From contig JACATO010001089.1 of the NCBI GenBank assembly GCA_018389105.1, forward strand, positions 62,001-126,000: DNA of 64,000 bases. The letters run 5' to 3'. The translations under genes were made by a program, and so were the position numbers. This document shows, piece by piece, positions 12,090 to 24,879 of this stretch (position 1 is the stretch's first letter; each line of letters starts with the position of its first letter). This DNA comes from Nautilus pompilius. Taxonomy: Eukaryota; Mollusca; Cephalopoda; Nautilida; Nautilidae. Below the pieces are notes generated by a model. That model saw nothing but the letters and a program-made list of their open reading frames with translations. It was not told where the DNA came from and searched no databases.

Positions 12090-13020
12090 GCAACAACAAC
12101 AAAAACCAACAGAAATTTTGTAAAAGAATGAGTATTTTGCGTGAAAGTCCTGTTTTATACAAAATATTGCATCTTGATGCCGTCGTGGTACTAGAATACA
12201 GTTTGTTGGTGTACGATTGAAGAATATTAATCCAAATGTCGTGGATAACTTCCATGATTCATCCACGTCGTTCGGTTACCCCACGCAGCTTTAGTGATAT
12301 TTATATCGAGACTGCTTTTTTTCAGCGCTTTATCTAACTGTATCTTTCCTAGACATTGTGAGATGAAGTGGTTTTTATATCCGAGTTCCCAATGAAACTG
12401 CATGATGTATAAGAATCTGCTTATATTTAGCAGCTTTTAAAGTGAAATCAGTCTTGCAGATATCTACAATTCAATTAACAGATATACAACCGGAAATTTG
12501 AAATAATCCACCTCCGAGCTTCGAAGAAGATGATGTCTACTGACATTTGTACGTTTACTTCTTTGTACCATTGAACAAACTGGTGCTGACTAAATAGAAC
12601 TTTTTAATTCCTTTGTAAACAGAACTTGTTTCCAGTACTCTTTGTTCTGTGGTTTATATTTAATGCCAATTTCATCTTCTAGCTTTGTTTCCTCTTCTCC
12701 CAAATAGCTTTTGAAATATAAATACGTCCATCCACGCCAACTGCTAGTTCATTTGTCACTGTTCTCCGTACACTGATTACACCTGTGTATACAGCAAGGT
12801 CGTCTACAAGCTTTCTTATTTATCGTCGCCTGCCACGCAAAGAACACAACCTTAGTATCGTCTCGGAATGATATAGACTTTTTGTCTCAGCCCTTTTTAT
12901 TGTCAGCAGTTCTAGTTTCAAATTCTTACGCGCAGTACTTGACGAAACTTCGAGTTTAGCTGCAATTAGTTCCATAGAACATCCATCACAATCCAGAACA
13001 TCACGAACTATTTTTCTTCA
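12090..13020 (-). pseudogene. Tc1-like DDE transposase, degenerate
   Basis: Transposase that in life would bind the terminal repeats and cut and paste the element at TA sites. Minus-strand frames read, in order: an N-terminal helix-turn-helix CSMELIAAKLEVSSSTARK near 12950; EYWKQVLFTKELKSSI near 12600, where the family has 'W..VLF(S/T)DESKF'; and a C-terminal ILVPRRHQDAI near 12180, where the family has SMPRR..AVI. The first catalytic Asp position reads Lys in that block, and the second Asp block is not recognisable. At least three frameshifts and several stops make it dead. Confidence 0.7.
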
Positions 13021-13231
13021 GAGAGTCAAGTCTGCACGCGCTGTTACTAACGGAAACGATTAATTATAATTTTAATGTCACATGACTTTGTGTAGGTTCC
13101 TATCTAAGAACCAGTCATGGTTATAGATATTATTACGTAAGGGTACATGTGATCAAACAATGAATAGGAAATCTGCACGTATTTGAGGCTATTAATTCCT
13201 GATTATTTTCCTGTTGTGCATCCCGTTTTTC

Positions 13232-13252
13232 TCTGTTTCCATAATTACTGTA
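13232..13252 (-). repeat. Terminal inverted repeat, high-coordinate end of Tc1 element
   Basis: CTGTTTCCATAATTACTGTA; its reverse complement matches 11975-11996 and 17228-17254. The terminal TA is the likely target-site dinucleotide. Confidence 0.7.
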
Positions 13253-14235
13253 CATTAATTAATTACTCATTTGTTTTTAGTAAAAAAAAAAATGCTAAGT
13301 AGCAGCAGTAGACGGTTGTTGGAATTTGATTTTAGAAAAACCAAAATGATATTTAGTTTACTGAAAACTTAAGAAATCGGCTGAATTTTATTTTCGAACA
13401 GAATTTTTTTTTAAAAATCAAGTTTTTTTTGTTGTTTTTAAGCATATATTAAAAATTTAAAGCAAAACTTGTTTTTATCAAACGTAAAGGATTGGGTTAT
13501 GAAAATCTTCTCCAAAAGAGGGCAAATGAATAAAATAGAAGTTCAGTGAAAGACAGCGAGTGTTCAAACTACTAATGTCAAAACAAAAATACACAATCGT
13601 TTTTAATGCTTCCGGTGGTTTCTTTGTGTACTTTGTCCTTTAGTACTGCAGCAGAAAGAGGGCACGTGTGCAGTTTTTGCTGCAACACGTCAAATATTGT
13701 GAAGGACCTATATAATTTGATAACGGGAGTTGTTCCCTCTTAGTGTATTCGGTATTTTAAAAATTATCCGTCGAATAATATGATATTGCTAACACTGGCA
13801 GTGTATACATTTTTAAAATTAATATCATAAGCATTATGGAATCTTGCCATACGTTATTTGTTTTTAGTGATTACCGCTTTTGCACTTTGAAAGGATTAAT
13901 AAAACATATAACTTTACCAAAATTATCCTTTTTTTTTTTTGTAGTTTTGCAAAGATTTGTAATCAAATTAAACTTTAAAATGTAAGTTTATCAAATGCAG
14001 CCTCCACTTTGGCTAAATGTATATAGATGCACACTGATTGAAATTGTATATTGTAGCATAATCTAAAGTAAATGACATAAAATGTTTCATTAATGAGTAA
14101 TTATGGAAATATGATGAAATATTATTCACCAACATTTCGGGGATTTCTAAGAATTGATAATTTCAAAGAAAATGTCAGTGTACAAATTATTCTCAGTAGC
14201 ACTAGTTTTATAAGTTCCCTCTTTTTAGAGAAAAT

Positions 14236-14239
<4 letters not shown>
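13253..14239. other. AT-rich noncoding DNA
   Basis: No gene recognised. It contains several poly-A/T runs. TAATTATGGAAA near 14098 resembles the Tc1 terminal repeat but has no partner nearby. Confidence 0.4.
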
Positions 14240-14307
<68 letters not shown>

Positions 14308-14308
14308 T
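14240..14308 (+). repeat. Poly-A run grading into (AAT)n
   Basis: About 36 A residues followed directly by about ten AAT units. This arrangement is typical of the 3' tail of a LINE or SINE insertion whose poly-A has seeded a microsatellite. The body of the putative retroposon would lie to the left but I cannot identify it. Confidence 0.8.
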
Positions 14309-16362
14309 GACTTTAGAAGGCCTTTCTTACACGCTGCTAGGTTACCATAGCAAATTATAGAATGGCCTTTGTAAAAGAGAAACCAAATAATGATAACACA
14401 ACGCTTCACTTTTGGCATAGCGTTTGTTTGGAAACAGTATGCATTGTCTGGTGTAAGGTTTCTGAGATTCAGAGCACTATAGCTCTTTCTGTTTGCTACT
14501 CTCAAATCGATGAACATGTGCACGGAGTCAATCTCTCAGTGTCCCAGCTTCAGACTTTATTCCATGTTTGCAACTGTCGGTAACTTTATGAGACCATCGC
14601 GATGAATACTATGCTGATGCAACAAGTGAGTTGAGAATCAGCCATTCACATACACCCCCTTAGTGAAACCAGAAACATTTTTCTGCATTCCCATGTGTGT
14701 TGCTGAATAGTTGCACAACACTTTTACGCTTTTATACAGGCGCAGTAAATCACACGAAGCGACATATGTGTGCTCAGGTAATATCTTCTACATGGCGGCG
14801 ATGGCGCTCCAAGTCGAAAGCGAGGGCCGCGCACGTGATCGCTTTAAACCCTGAGATAAAATTCTCATGAAAGGGCACATTTTTGCATCAATTTGTTCGA
14901 AATGTTACCGCTTTCTTTTTTAAAACGTTCTGTATAGTATAGGTCCTTGGAGATAGAAACAAACGAAATAAACGCAGAATCTGTTTAAATGAATATCATA
15001 TGGATTTTCGGCGCAAATGAACTTATTTCATGCAGATTATTCAAAATTGATAACCAGCTTTTCAAATACCGTTTTTAGTAATTAGCTTATGTTTAAGGTC
15101 TCCACATCGTTACGAAAGTCAAAACCTTCCGACTAATGTAGATCGGTGAGAATCCACAACGACAAACCCTCCCACGCTCATTTCCCAAAACAAACCAAAC
15201 ACACAGCCGAACGGGTGAGTAACTATGGACTGGGTTGACAAAAATATGAAATAACCTTTTTGTCGAAACACAGGATGTTATATATCACATTCGGAAACGA
15301 CTTTGTCCAGACTGCACCTAGTGTGTTGGGACTGTTTTCAAAACCATGTATAGGAACTGGTGTACATCGAAAGATGTGTAACGAAGAGTTTTTATCTTCG
15401 TACGGTTGATGACCTGAACAATACTGGCTGATTTTATGGAAGCATTCTGCTCGCAAACATAAGTATGGCTTTGAGATCGACCCTCGACTTAGAGGGTGGA
15501 ATCCAATTCCATGCACGTGCAAGATTCTGCCGCTACGAGGATGTGTGAATCAATACGAAAATCTCGGCTGGCCGGTAAATTAAGACGATTTTCTACTAAA
15601 TGAATGACTCACAAGACATTCTTGCACAAGACGAAAACATTTGCTAAGAGATGCTGAAAGAACAAAATCTGAAATAAAGAAAAAAAGTTACCTGTTAATC
15701 TTTATTTCGCTGTGACGAGGATCATTTTTATTTGTGCTAAAATGACATCAATTTTCTCTAAGCCGGTTTGGTTGGTTAGCTGCACCCAGTCCAATAATAG
15801 TCATTACAAGCTTTTTAAAAAACTTCAAGAGGAATTAAATTTGTCAAATATGGTACACTGGTAATCTTTGCGGTATTATAATACATTTCTGCGAAAAATG
15901 TTTTGTGTTTTTTTTTTTAACGAGAATATTGTTGGAATAAAAACAGAATCTGCTCGGTTTATGCTGCTGTATGACTGGTAATGACTTTGCGCATTCATGC
16001 CCAATGTCCGAAAATAATAGATCGTCTAAGTTTCCCAAATTCTTGTATTGGAATCTTTGGCAATGATTGATGTCGCTCTTACTCCAAATATTTTCTTTGT
16101 TATAGAAACACACAAGAATATCCTGCTAGCTCATCGCAGTAAAGCTAAAGATTCTCAACCGTTTTTCTAAGCTAGGATGATGCTCCGTGACATGTCAATC
16201 TATTTGGTCTTTGGAGGAGAGGGAACAATAAGGATGGCAGACTGTCTTAAGTGATTTTAATGCTGATTAAAATATAATTTTAAAAATGTTGGAAAGAATT
16301 GAGTTTACGGATGAAAATCTTCACGCTAGAAATGCTGCCAGAAACAAACAAACAAAAGAAGA
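14309..16362. other. Noncoding DNA, nothing recognised
   Basis: Mixed AT-rich sequence with slightly GC-richer patches (about 14780-14850, 15140-15500). The open frames at 15223-15522 and 15844-16113 (minus) show no domain. Confidence 0.4.
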
Positions 16363-16367
16363 ACTCT

Positions 16368-16438
<71 letters not shown>

Positions 16439-16440
16439 CA

Positions 16441-16474
<34 letters not shown>

Positions 16475-16475
16475 C
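16363..16475. repeat. (CT)n microsatellite, interrupted
   Basis: About 110 bp of CT repeat with TCC, CCATC and CTTC interruptions. It is opposite in strand to the GA arrays at 6.6 and 9.0 kb. Confidence 0.95.
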
Positions 16476-17225
16476 GAAGATTCACGTTCTGGTTAACCTT
16501 TTTTTCGTTTTTTTGGGGGGCCATAGCAGATTGACAGACATAAAGACAGGAGTAATTTCTTTGATTAGTAGGGTGTTAACTTTCAAGCACACATACAGCT
16601 GGTATAGTAATCGGGGTGGGGACTCTCAGAAAACTGTTTGTTTGTTTTGGTCCGGATAAAGGCAAAGGGGTCCCGGGGGGGAGAGTAAACAGAACTTAAG
16701 TAGAAAGGCAAAAGGGATCCGTGATTGTTCTTGGAAACTTGATCTCGATTAATTTTGCTATCATGACAAAGGATCCAATAATGAAGTGGAAAATGTCAGA
16801 ACGGCTAGCGAAAAGTTTTCGCACTTCGATGGAATAACAGAGGAAGCGATAACGACTGGAGAAGTTAAATAAACAGAAATACAAAGACAGAAATAAAAAT
16901 AAAAAAAACAAACTTAAAAGTAGAAAATAACGAGACCAGGATCCAAGTCGATAAAATCCTCGACCATATTTAAAACTACCCTTTTGTAGGGAGAGGTTTG
17001 CATCGATTCTCACAAACGACCGGAAGCCGCAGAAACATGGAGCCATTCCGTTTACTAAAATGTTAAAACATAAAGGTAAATAAAAAATGTGATGCTCCGA
17101 AAATGTTACAAATTTTGTTGTACACAAAGATGCATAAAAACAATCGTTTTCTACTGTAATATAAAAAGTAAAAAAAGAGTTTCCTTTGGAATAACTGACT
17201 TTTGGGTGAATGTGTAGGTAATATG
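16476..17225. other. Spacer with 143-codon minus-strand open frame of doubtful status
   Basis: The minus frame 16696-17127 is open for 143 codons and includes a hydrophobic run (FLLLSLFFLFLFLSLYFC). I recognise no family, and the AT-rich codon composition looks noncoding. No splice-site pattern or neighbouring exon supports it. Confidence 0.25.
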
Positions 17226-17227
17226 TA

Positions 17228-17254
17228 CAGCACTGTAAATAATTATGGAAACAG
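17228..17254 (+). repeat. Left terminal inverted repeat of Tc1 element
   Basis: Begins CAGCACTGTAAATAATTATG and continues GAAACAG, directly after a TA. It is the inverted match of 18344-18373. Confidence 0.8.
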
Positions 17255-17339
17255 GGGGAGAATAAGATGTAAATGCAAATAACACAGGATAGAATTGCAT
17301 CTCATCTGTAATAATGGGATGTCTCCGGTGCAGCTATGT

Positions 17340-18290
17340 GGTGCACTGGGAATGGTTGTCGCGCAAGCAGCCGCGTCACACCTGCAGAAAGAACACTATA
17401 TGACAGGCGCACAGAAATCAAAGTCTTGGGAAGTGAAGGCTGCGCCGTGCAGCGGACTGCGGCCAAGTTTAATGTTTCAGAAACAGTTGTATACAAGACC
17501 GAGGTAAATACAGGAATCTGATGACAACAGACGCATGCGAAGAAAAAGACCCAAACTCTCTAAAAGTGATGTCAGATATCTAAGCGTATGTTCTCCACGT
17601 GATAGACGACGACGAACCAGCAGAGATCTTATAAATAAGGCGAGTAGAGCGTTAGTGGTTCTTTGAGAACTGGCGCGATGCGGTCCCAATGAATTTGTAG
17701 TTGCTCGAAAACCTTTCCTGAAAAGAAGCGACCAGACGACGGCAAGGCTGATAATGGCAGCAGAAACCTGAAAGGTGTTCTTTCTTGACAAATGAGTCCA
17801 AGTTTGAACTGTTTGGCAATATTCGAGGACGGACCGGGAAGCCGTATAACACCAGTCAGTGTACGACAGCTACAGTGGACCGTGTGGCTGCATATTATCC
17901 AATCGCATCGGATACCTGCATAAAATCGAAAGTATTTCAGGTACAGACAGGTTCCCATCCATCATGCTATTCCCTCAGAAAACATCTCATTGGCCGTTTG
18001 GCGTGGAGGGAGAATCATCTTCCAACATAACAGTGAAGCCAAGCACACAGCCAGTGCAGCGGATAAGACTCTCCTGCTCAGAGCCATCGTGTGAACATCA
18101 TCGAGGCTCTATGGGTTTATTTGGCTACTGAATAAATCAAATGGCAACCAAACATCTTGGACGAATTGTGGAAAGTGGTAAAGTCTATTTGGAACAACAA
18201 CATTTCACTGTCTTACATCGACAACCTGTACGGGACATACTGAATACTACTGCGCTGTACAACGCATTTATTTTGCTTTCTATATTCCCC
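17340..18290 (+). pseudogene. Tc1-like DDE transposase, degenerate
   Basis: Blocks appear in family order but in changing frames. The helix-turn-helix QRTAAKFNVSETVVY is near 17450; SPRDRRRTSRDLINKAS near 17595; VARKPFLKRSDQTTARL near 17705; TNESKFELFG near 17787, the 'SDESKF' block with catalytic Asp changed to Asn; GPCGCILSNRIGYLHKI near 17877, where 'GSVMVWGC' is expected; IIFQHNSEAKHTASAADK near 18014, the 'QQDNDPKHTA' block with the catalytic Asp again replaced by Asn; and EALWVYLATE near 18100, the 'PIENLW' region. Stops, at least four frameshifts and both lost acidic residues show it is inactive. Confidence 0.8.
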
Positions 18291-18343
18291 GCGATAATGT
18301 ATTTTCTCAGCCCCAATCACTCATTATTTGTGTATATCCTCTT

Positions 18344-18373
18344 TGTTTCCATAACGATTTCAAATACTGTCCA
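18344..18373 (-). repeat. Right terminal inverted repeat of Tc1 element
   Basis: TGTTTCCATAACGATTTCAA then ATACTGTCCA. Its reverse complement matches the left repeat, and it is followed by TA. Confidence 0.8.
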
Positions 18374-18375
18374 TA

Positions 18376-20379
18376 AATTGTTTAATATTTTAATGTTGCT
18401 TCTCAAAGAAACAAAAATGTTTTTTTCCATTTCTATTTTATTATCAGTTTGAAGTTTTTTTAATTTGAAGTAGTAAATAATTTTCATTCCTCATATACAC
18501 TGCTTCTTAAGGTTTTTCTTCATACTTTTTAAAAAATATAATTTTAATTCCGAATGCTCTAGATATACCCGCAGCAGCCATCAGGTACTCTTCCTATTTA
18601 CAGCCGTGTAAGAGAATTTGACACAAATAATAATTTACTTTATTGTACTGGTCACTTGTTTGAAACCTATTTATCTTTTAGTCATATCTAAGAAAATTTT
18701 CGTTAAAGAATCTTTTTTTTTTTGTCTTTTAAAATCTTATATGTGAGAGACGTTTCAAAAAGTTCCAACATCGAATAGCAGTCAGTATACGTTTGTTGAG
18801 TACACGTTATGGCAGCCAGTGTGTGTATGTAGATATGCTTGCATATTTAAACTCAAAATATCTTTTTTTTTAAATGAAAACATATTGCGGAAATATCTTT
18901 TACTTGATTAAAGAATTTAAAGCGATAACATTAATACTTTTCTCTTATTTAAAGTTTGGGGAATAATATGAACCCTTACGGGCTTTGATGATTCAATAGC
19001 AAATGAACCTAAAGTTGTTAGTGATGGTGTAAACTGGATTAGAAACCTAGCAACCAGCAGGTCGGGCGGCTTCAAGATTTAGAAACTCCTTACCTACACT
19101 CTGATGATGGCGACAGAAAAAGATAGTCGAAACGTTAACTTTGTTATTTAGTTGTATTGCTACTAATAAGATGGGAAATGCCAGACGTTTGCGCTTTAAT
19201 AGTGTACATGTGTTTGTGTCATGATGATGCTGAACCTTTCATATAGCCGTGCATAGAAGATCTCCACAGTTATACTCTCTGGAAACGGTCCAGAAGTTCA
19301 CTAGTTTGCGCCGCTAATGCTCAGCTAGCAAGAATGTCACTTTAAAGGTATCAGGAACTATGGAGTTTCTCTAACGGTTCGCCGACAAAAACAAAATCTT
19401 GGAGATGATATAGAATTCTCCTGATCACCGTCTTGGAATAACAATGAACCTAGATCCTGCTTAATTAAGTAGTAAAGCGTTAATTCGAGTTTTAACCACG
19501 CTCGTGGCGGCAGTCAGGTTGGGCTACATTAAGGCGGCTTTTTCTTAAACTTCTATGAGATGTTACAAGAATTTTTCTAAATTGATTATGTAGACAATGA
19601 ATTTCCAGAGCATTCGTGTTCACCAGGCACGACAGCTACCTGTGAAGGAGTCTAGACTACGGACCAAACCACTTAAGGGAGATAATCATTGGCTTTACAA
19701 TACGTTAATCGACCTCAAATCTGTACTTAGTAAAAACTTTTTTTTTTTTAATTAACAGGTGGAACAGTCGCGTGATTTTAACTTAACACCGTATTTTCTA
19801 CGTATTTCTAAATCACGAGGAACTTTATTGTGTATAATTAACACTATTTAAATCTATTTTTTTGCTTATTTGTTTTGACAATTAAAAAAAAACAACAAAT
19901 AAAGCGAAGTATTCTTATTAGTTTTAATAACGTTAACAATGCGATTTGAAATGAATATGCAATCGAATGTAAATGGAGCTCTTATTATTAATAATGGGGC
20001 ATTAGTCAAGATGGCTGCTTGATATCCCGAAATTTCAGTAACCCTGTAGAAAGAAGCAATTAATCAACATCCACGAGGTGACGGCCGCTTGACAGACCGG
20101 CCCCATGGGAACATTGGGCAACAAAAGGCTAGACAGTACTTCGGTAAATACGAGGCCAATACAGCAATTGATACGTCACGAGAAACAAAATCATGGCGGA
20201 CTTGATAAGGCGAATTAAACGGCGCCTCTTTCTTTCTTGTGACATCCGCTGGCGTCTTGTCCCGTCTCCGCTACTCTTAATATCCCTAACTTGACAGCCA
20301 GAGCTCTGCCAGCTGTCCACTTTGTATCCAGGTTTCAAGGGGTCATCTAACTAAATAAAACAGTTTATTAGACGGCATT
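18376..20379. other. Noncoding DNA with a retroelement-tail-like motif
   Basis: No gene recognised. At 19098-19135, TCTGATGATGGCGACAG followed by AGTCGAAACGTTAAC resembles 'TGATGATGG...GTCGAAACGT' motifs that I associate with the 3' ends of Penelope-like elements. That is a weak, memory-based association. CACTTAAGGGAGATAA near 19670 resembles a short word common in molluscan repeats. Confidence 0.3.
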
Positions 20380-20380
20380 A

Positions 20381-20417
<37 letters not shown>

Positions 20418-20424
20418 ATATATA
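20380..20424. repeat. (AT)n microsatellite
   Basis: About 45 bp of AT dinucleotides with one phase slip. It is self-complementary and could extrude as a cruciform. Confidence 0.95.
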
Positions 20425-23077
20425 ACCCTGGACAGCGCCGTCCTGTGGTCCGTGTAAACACTAACCCCGCAGTCACACATCGGGGCACCTGACCCCCAAA
20501 GTGTTCTTGTCAGCCGGTGTCAACTACTGGGCAGCCCTCGTGACAAACGTTAAATGATTAGACGATTTTTTTTTTTAAAAAAAAAAAAAGTTTTTCTTTG
20601 CTGAGAAACGAGAACCTTCAGCGCCCTGCAGGCAGAAAATGGCTGGCAACGACATAAGGGGCTACGACAGGAAGATTAGTTGAAAAGTCGAGCGCGCGCG
20701 CGCAGCAAGGGGCAAAAATAGACATGTGACGTTATATTTCCGCTATCAAATCATAAAAGTGGAGAACTGACCGATAATCTGATTTACGATTTCAATGACT
20801 GGGCACGGTTAAGGACGCTTTGTACCGGCTAAAGGTAGTGTTTGAGCCGTATTTGTGATATGCTGGTCTGCTAAGTCGTCCCGAAGTTTAACCGATTCGC
20901 CCGTTCTCCTCGCAGAAGATGAAAGTAGAACTTTTCCACCGAGCGAACCCAAGGCCACTATCGCTTCTCTGTAGGCGGTGCTGGTGGATCTCTCGCGACA
21001 GAGCAGACAGACGCCACCCACGGGACATGCTCCCCTTTTTGTGGTGTATGGTTTCCTCTCAGACTTTCTACTTTACTCTTGTTATTCTTCTCTTAAACAT
21101 ATTTTAAAAGTTGTTGTTTGCTAAATATGCAAATTTTCGCAGGTTAAGACAACCAACGACATCTGCTTAAAACTGAAGCGTTTAATTTCGATTTTTCCAA
21201 TGCAATGTTTACCAATATATATCAAATAATGTCGTCGTGTATCACCCACCAAAATATTTCTAACAGTTATTTCCCTTTAACTGTTAAATAATTAGCAACA
21301 GAGTTATCTCGATGGAGGTCATTTGTAATAATACTTCCGGAAATAACTAGAATATCGAGGGAAGCAAAAGTCCATAAATTTAATCAATTATTTCAGTCTT
21401 TTTAAAATAATAAATTACACTTGTGTTTCTTTTGGAATCGTTTTATGATTGTTAGCTATCATTATTACATCGCTCCTTCTTTTTTTGTGTGTGCACATCA
21501 TGGCTTTTCAAAGATGGTGCGGATGGATACTTTTCCGCTTGTTTCTCTCAGTTTGGCGATTAGCTAATTCCTGTTCTGTGCAGACATCGTTTCGGAAAAT
21601 TTTGCAGATAAAATATTCTATGTGGATATATATTTCTAGACAGAGTCCCTTAAAGGAAGATACTTTCTTACAAGGAACATTCTTAATACTATCATTGTTC
21701 ATGCGATGGGTACTTTCTTCTTGGACAGAGAGTTGGTGCTTTCCAAAAGTCGCAATTGTTTGTAGCCTTCTGTATAATATAACTGTGGAGTAATTCAGGC
21801 ATCCGACCGACCCCTTATTTTATACAGGCAAGTAATACTTAGGAGAATTAGGGTTAAAGTCTGAAAATGCTAACACACAAAATGTAGAAATGATATTAAA
21901 CAGATTTGTGTGGCTTTTATTGAAAATAATAATTAAGATGGCGAGGATGCGAATACAAAAGAAAGAAAGACGCACAGTGATTGTTTTAAAGTTAGGGGGT
22001 TAACACATGTATGTGGTGCCTGAAGTAACGACTCTACAGAGTAAATGTTGAAGGAGTTAAGCCAGAGTGAGGTTTGAGGGAAATTCCTCGTTACCATATC
22101 GAATGCCCAATCTCTGACAGGTTTCTGCTTGATGAGTGACACAAAACTCGAGAAGAGCGAGACGAAAGCCACGAACGGTCTTCCTCTTTTCTGGCTACAC
22201 TTTACGGTCCGTAGGCCTGATTGATTGGCATAGCTCCGGTTGGTTTTGGTATTCCGTCCTCGCCTCGCTGGCTGTCAATTATGGTGACAAATAGAGAATT
22301 AAAAACACCTTGGCGATGTGTTTACACAGCATCAACGATATAAACTCCGACTAGTTATCGTATTAAAACCATATAACGGAACAAACTAACGTACCGTTGT
22401 CACTACTGAGAAGCCAGGCCGTAACTGAGCCAAGCCAGGTGGAAATCAAAGCGCTTCTTTTCCGAGTCTTGTCAGAGGTGTTTGGGAGTGCGAAGTGATA
22501 AGCGGACTAGGTATTTTATATTTATTCTTTTGTTTTTGTCGCTAAGTTTGTAAATATTCATTAATACTGCCAATGCACGGTAGCTCAGCAATAGAAGGCG
22601 GTTATAGTAGGAAACAGGACCCGCTACCATAGGAACCCTGGCAGAGTCTTGATTGGATGGGATTCAGCCAATAATCGTCCGCTGTGGAAGGTTTTCCTCA
22701 AGTCGGCCGCCGTGGCTTTTACTGTTACAATTACCTACGTGGCCGACCGAGCAAGACTCCTCAACGATCGGAATTATGGCTGCCAGTATAGATACACTCC
22801 CTCTCTATATGTATGCAACCCTCTCCTCCCACAATTCTCGAAACACATTATCCCAATGTACACGTGAATCATCAGTGCAAAGACAACGTTACGCTCAAGT
22901 GAAATTCTTTACCGTTATCTTAACAGATTAGAACTTCCATGCAATGACTAAAACGTGGTTAATAGACCATTGACTAAGGTGTGTACACAAGGCGAAATAA
23001 CCCCCTTTGTCTTTTTAACCCTCTAACTACCTGGGGACTCCGAATAATTTTTAAAATTAATTTGGATGTTTGTATAT
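20425..23077. other. Noncoding DNA with GC-richer patches
   Basis: No secure gene. GC-richer patches lie at about 20430-20720 (including an alternating CG run near 20692-20704 that could adopt Z-DNA), 20790-21030 and 22180-22460. A 114-codon frame at 21449-21793 is hydrophobic and unrecognised. The frame at 22595-22864 reads LWKVFLKSAAVAFTVTITYV, a short hydrophobic segment with no further domain. Confidence 0.3.
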
Positions 23078-23430
23078 TCACGCTACCACTCGAAAGTTTG
23101 GAAACAAAGCCATATTTACAGGAAAAACAAAAGTTATTTAATATTAACAATTATTTTTATAACGTGTATGCAAATTCCATGCCTGAACAATAAAAAAGCA
23201 ATTATGAACCGTTTCTTTTAACTTAAATCTTTAATTATCAAAATAACAAATTTTGACATTTATAACAGTTTTACAGATTTGGGGCATTCTGCTAATTAAT
23301 TTATCGAAATCAGATATTCTGTCGGGAAGTGTACATCGGTGTCTCTGTGTGGCATGATTCCACACTTCTTGGGTTTGTCCTTCATGGTTTCAATAGAGGT
23401 GGTCACACCATGTTTTACAGAATACTTTTG
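23078..23430 (-). mobile_element. Tc1-like element fragment, internally deleted
   Basis: On the minus strand SVKHG near 23415 matches the 'TVKHGGGS' block of Tc1 transposases. After a gap and a frame change, DKLISRMPQICKTVI near 23290 matches the C-terminal 'LI.SMPRRC.AVI' block, and the frame ends at a stop near 23240. The intervening catalytic region is missing or unrecognisable. CACTCGAAAGTTTGGAAACA at 23086-23105 resembles a Tc1-type terminal repeat ('CAAAAGTTTGGAAACA'), which would mark the low-coordinate end. No matching right end was found. Confidence 0.5.
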
Positions 23431-24236
23431 TTTCTCGTTCATAATGTTTCCTTTGCATAATTTAAGAGAATTTTAGAGTTCTAGAAGAAACCTTAACCAT
23501 TTAGTGGCTAATCAGAGGATGCCGTACGGCAAAGGAAAAATACAATGATGCCTTTCTTTATGCATAGTTTCTACAATCCGCTAAAATCTCTGGGTTTTCT
23601 CTCGCTACTCAGATCATCGTACTGTCGCCAGCCTAACAACTCGGAGCCTGATATATCTGGCCAACGTTTTGTTTGTTTTCATTCACTTTTGGTTGGCTGA
23701 TGTAATTTTCTCTCCTGGAGTTTTTAATTTTATTTACAACCCTCAGTGATGTTTACTGTAGCAGATCTAAAGTGCCTCTACACTACAGAAGCAAACATTT
23801 GAGTTTATCTGCTGGTATTTTGTTGTACTAATTTCCGGCAGTGTAAATTATCCACTCCGCTTGGCCGTTACCTTAATACAGTGATTATTCCACCTACTGA
23901 TGTCATTATAACCATTAAAATCACATAAAAACCTGTAGATTCTGCTCTCTCTGCAAATATGCCTTTGCTCCCAAATGTTTCAGCAGCAGCGTGCACTGCT
24001 CTGTGTCGCATTTCTCTAAATCTACTGTAAAATTCGCACGTAATGCAGAAATATTATCAAAACCAACAATTATGAATGATAACTTCTTAAAGTTCACAAA
24101 ATATTTTAACAATTTGCGAGTCGTAAGTATATTCCAGATGTTATGACAATGTTAACAAGGTCAGTTACAGTACAGTTAGCATTACTGGCGGCACGCATTT
24201 ACACTACTGTTTATTTCTCTTTTTTGTATTTAGCAG
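23431..24236. other. AT-rich noncoding DNA
   Basis: Nothing recognised. Confidence 0.4.
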
Positions 24237-24454
<218 letters not shown>

Positions 24455-24879
24455 CAGTTTTCTGCCCCATCCCGCACCTTGTTGAGGAGAGGCGCTGGAC
24501 AGAGAGCCCACCAGGCTACTTGGGTTGTGTAAACGTTATTTTCGATATAAAAGACCTGTAGGTTGTGCTAGAGGCAGGTATGACATATATAATGGCATCT
24601 TTTTTGTCTGGGTTGCACCTCTTAAAGAGACCTGGTTTTTATAGAAGAGGGCGGGATCGTTTAAAGGCAAAGAAGCAGCACAAGTCGATTCGCTTTATAT
24701 AACCAACCTGTAACGAGATCGGATAATTTTTCGATAGCTGAGTCTATTTATTTTAATGATCGTGCTACATAAAAGGGGTAGAACTGTATATAGGATTTCA
24801 AAGGACTTCCGTATCAAGGGTCATCGAGAATCTAGATAAATATAAAAGCCGTATGGAGATACCTTAGATGAACCGGTTG
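24455..24879. other. Noncoding spacer
   Basis: Moderately AT-rich unique sequence with no recognisable feature. Confidence 0.35.

Larger units (their letters stand above)
11974..13252 (-). mobile_element. Tc1/mariner element, near full length, inactive
   Basis: An element of about 1.28 kb is bounded by inverted repeats, CAGTAAATATTATGGGAC at the low-coordinate end and GTTTCCATAATTACTG at the high end, with a TA (13251-13252) abutting the high end. The inverted repeats belong to the same family as those of the element at 17226-18375. The minus strand between them carries a broken transposase in the expected order, helix-turn-helix first and PRR tail last. The length is typical of Tc1-like elements (about 1.2-1.6 kb). 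Boundaries are good to a few bases. Confidence 0.75.
17226..18375 (+). mobile_element. Tc1/mariner element, full length, inactive
   Basis: An element of about 1.15 kb between TA dinucleotides at 17226-17227 and 18374-18375. Left (17228-17254) and right (18344-18373) inverted repeats share AATTATGGAAACA or GTTATGGAAACA and an outer CAGTA/CACTGTAAAT part. The interior encodes a broken Tc1-like transposase in plus orientation. TA flanks, inverted repeats, length and transposase agree, so the classification is firm. The repeat sequence matches the element at 11974-13252, so both belong to one local family. Confidence 0.85.

Noticed and set aside
22595..22864. Resemblance of LWKVFLKSAAVAFTVTITYV to the N-terminal membrane segment of an inner mitochondrial membrane protease subunit
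   Set aside because: Only a short hydrophobic stretch matches loosely; the catalytic Ser region that should follow is absent in all frames.
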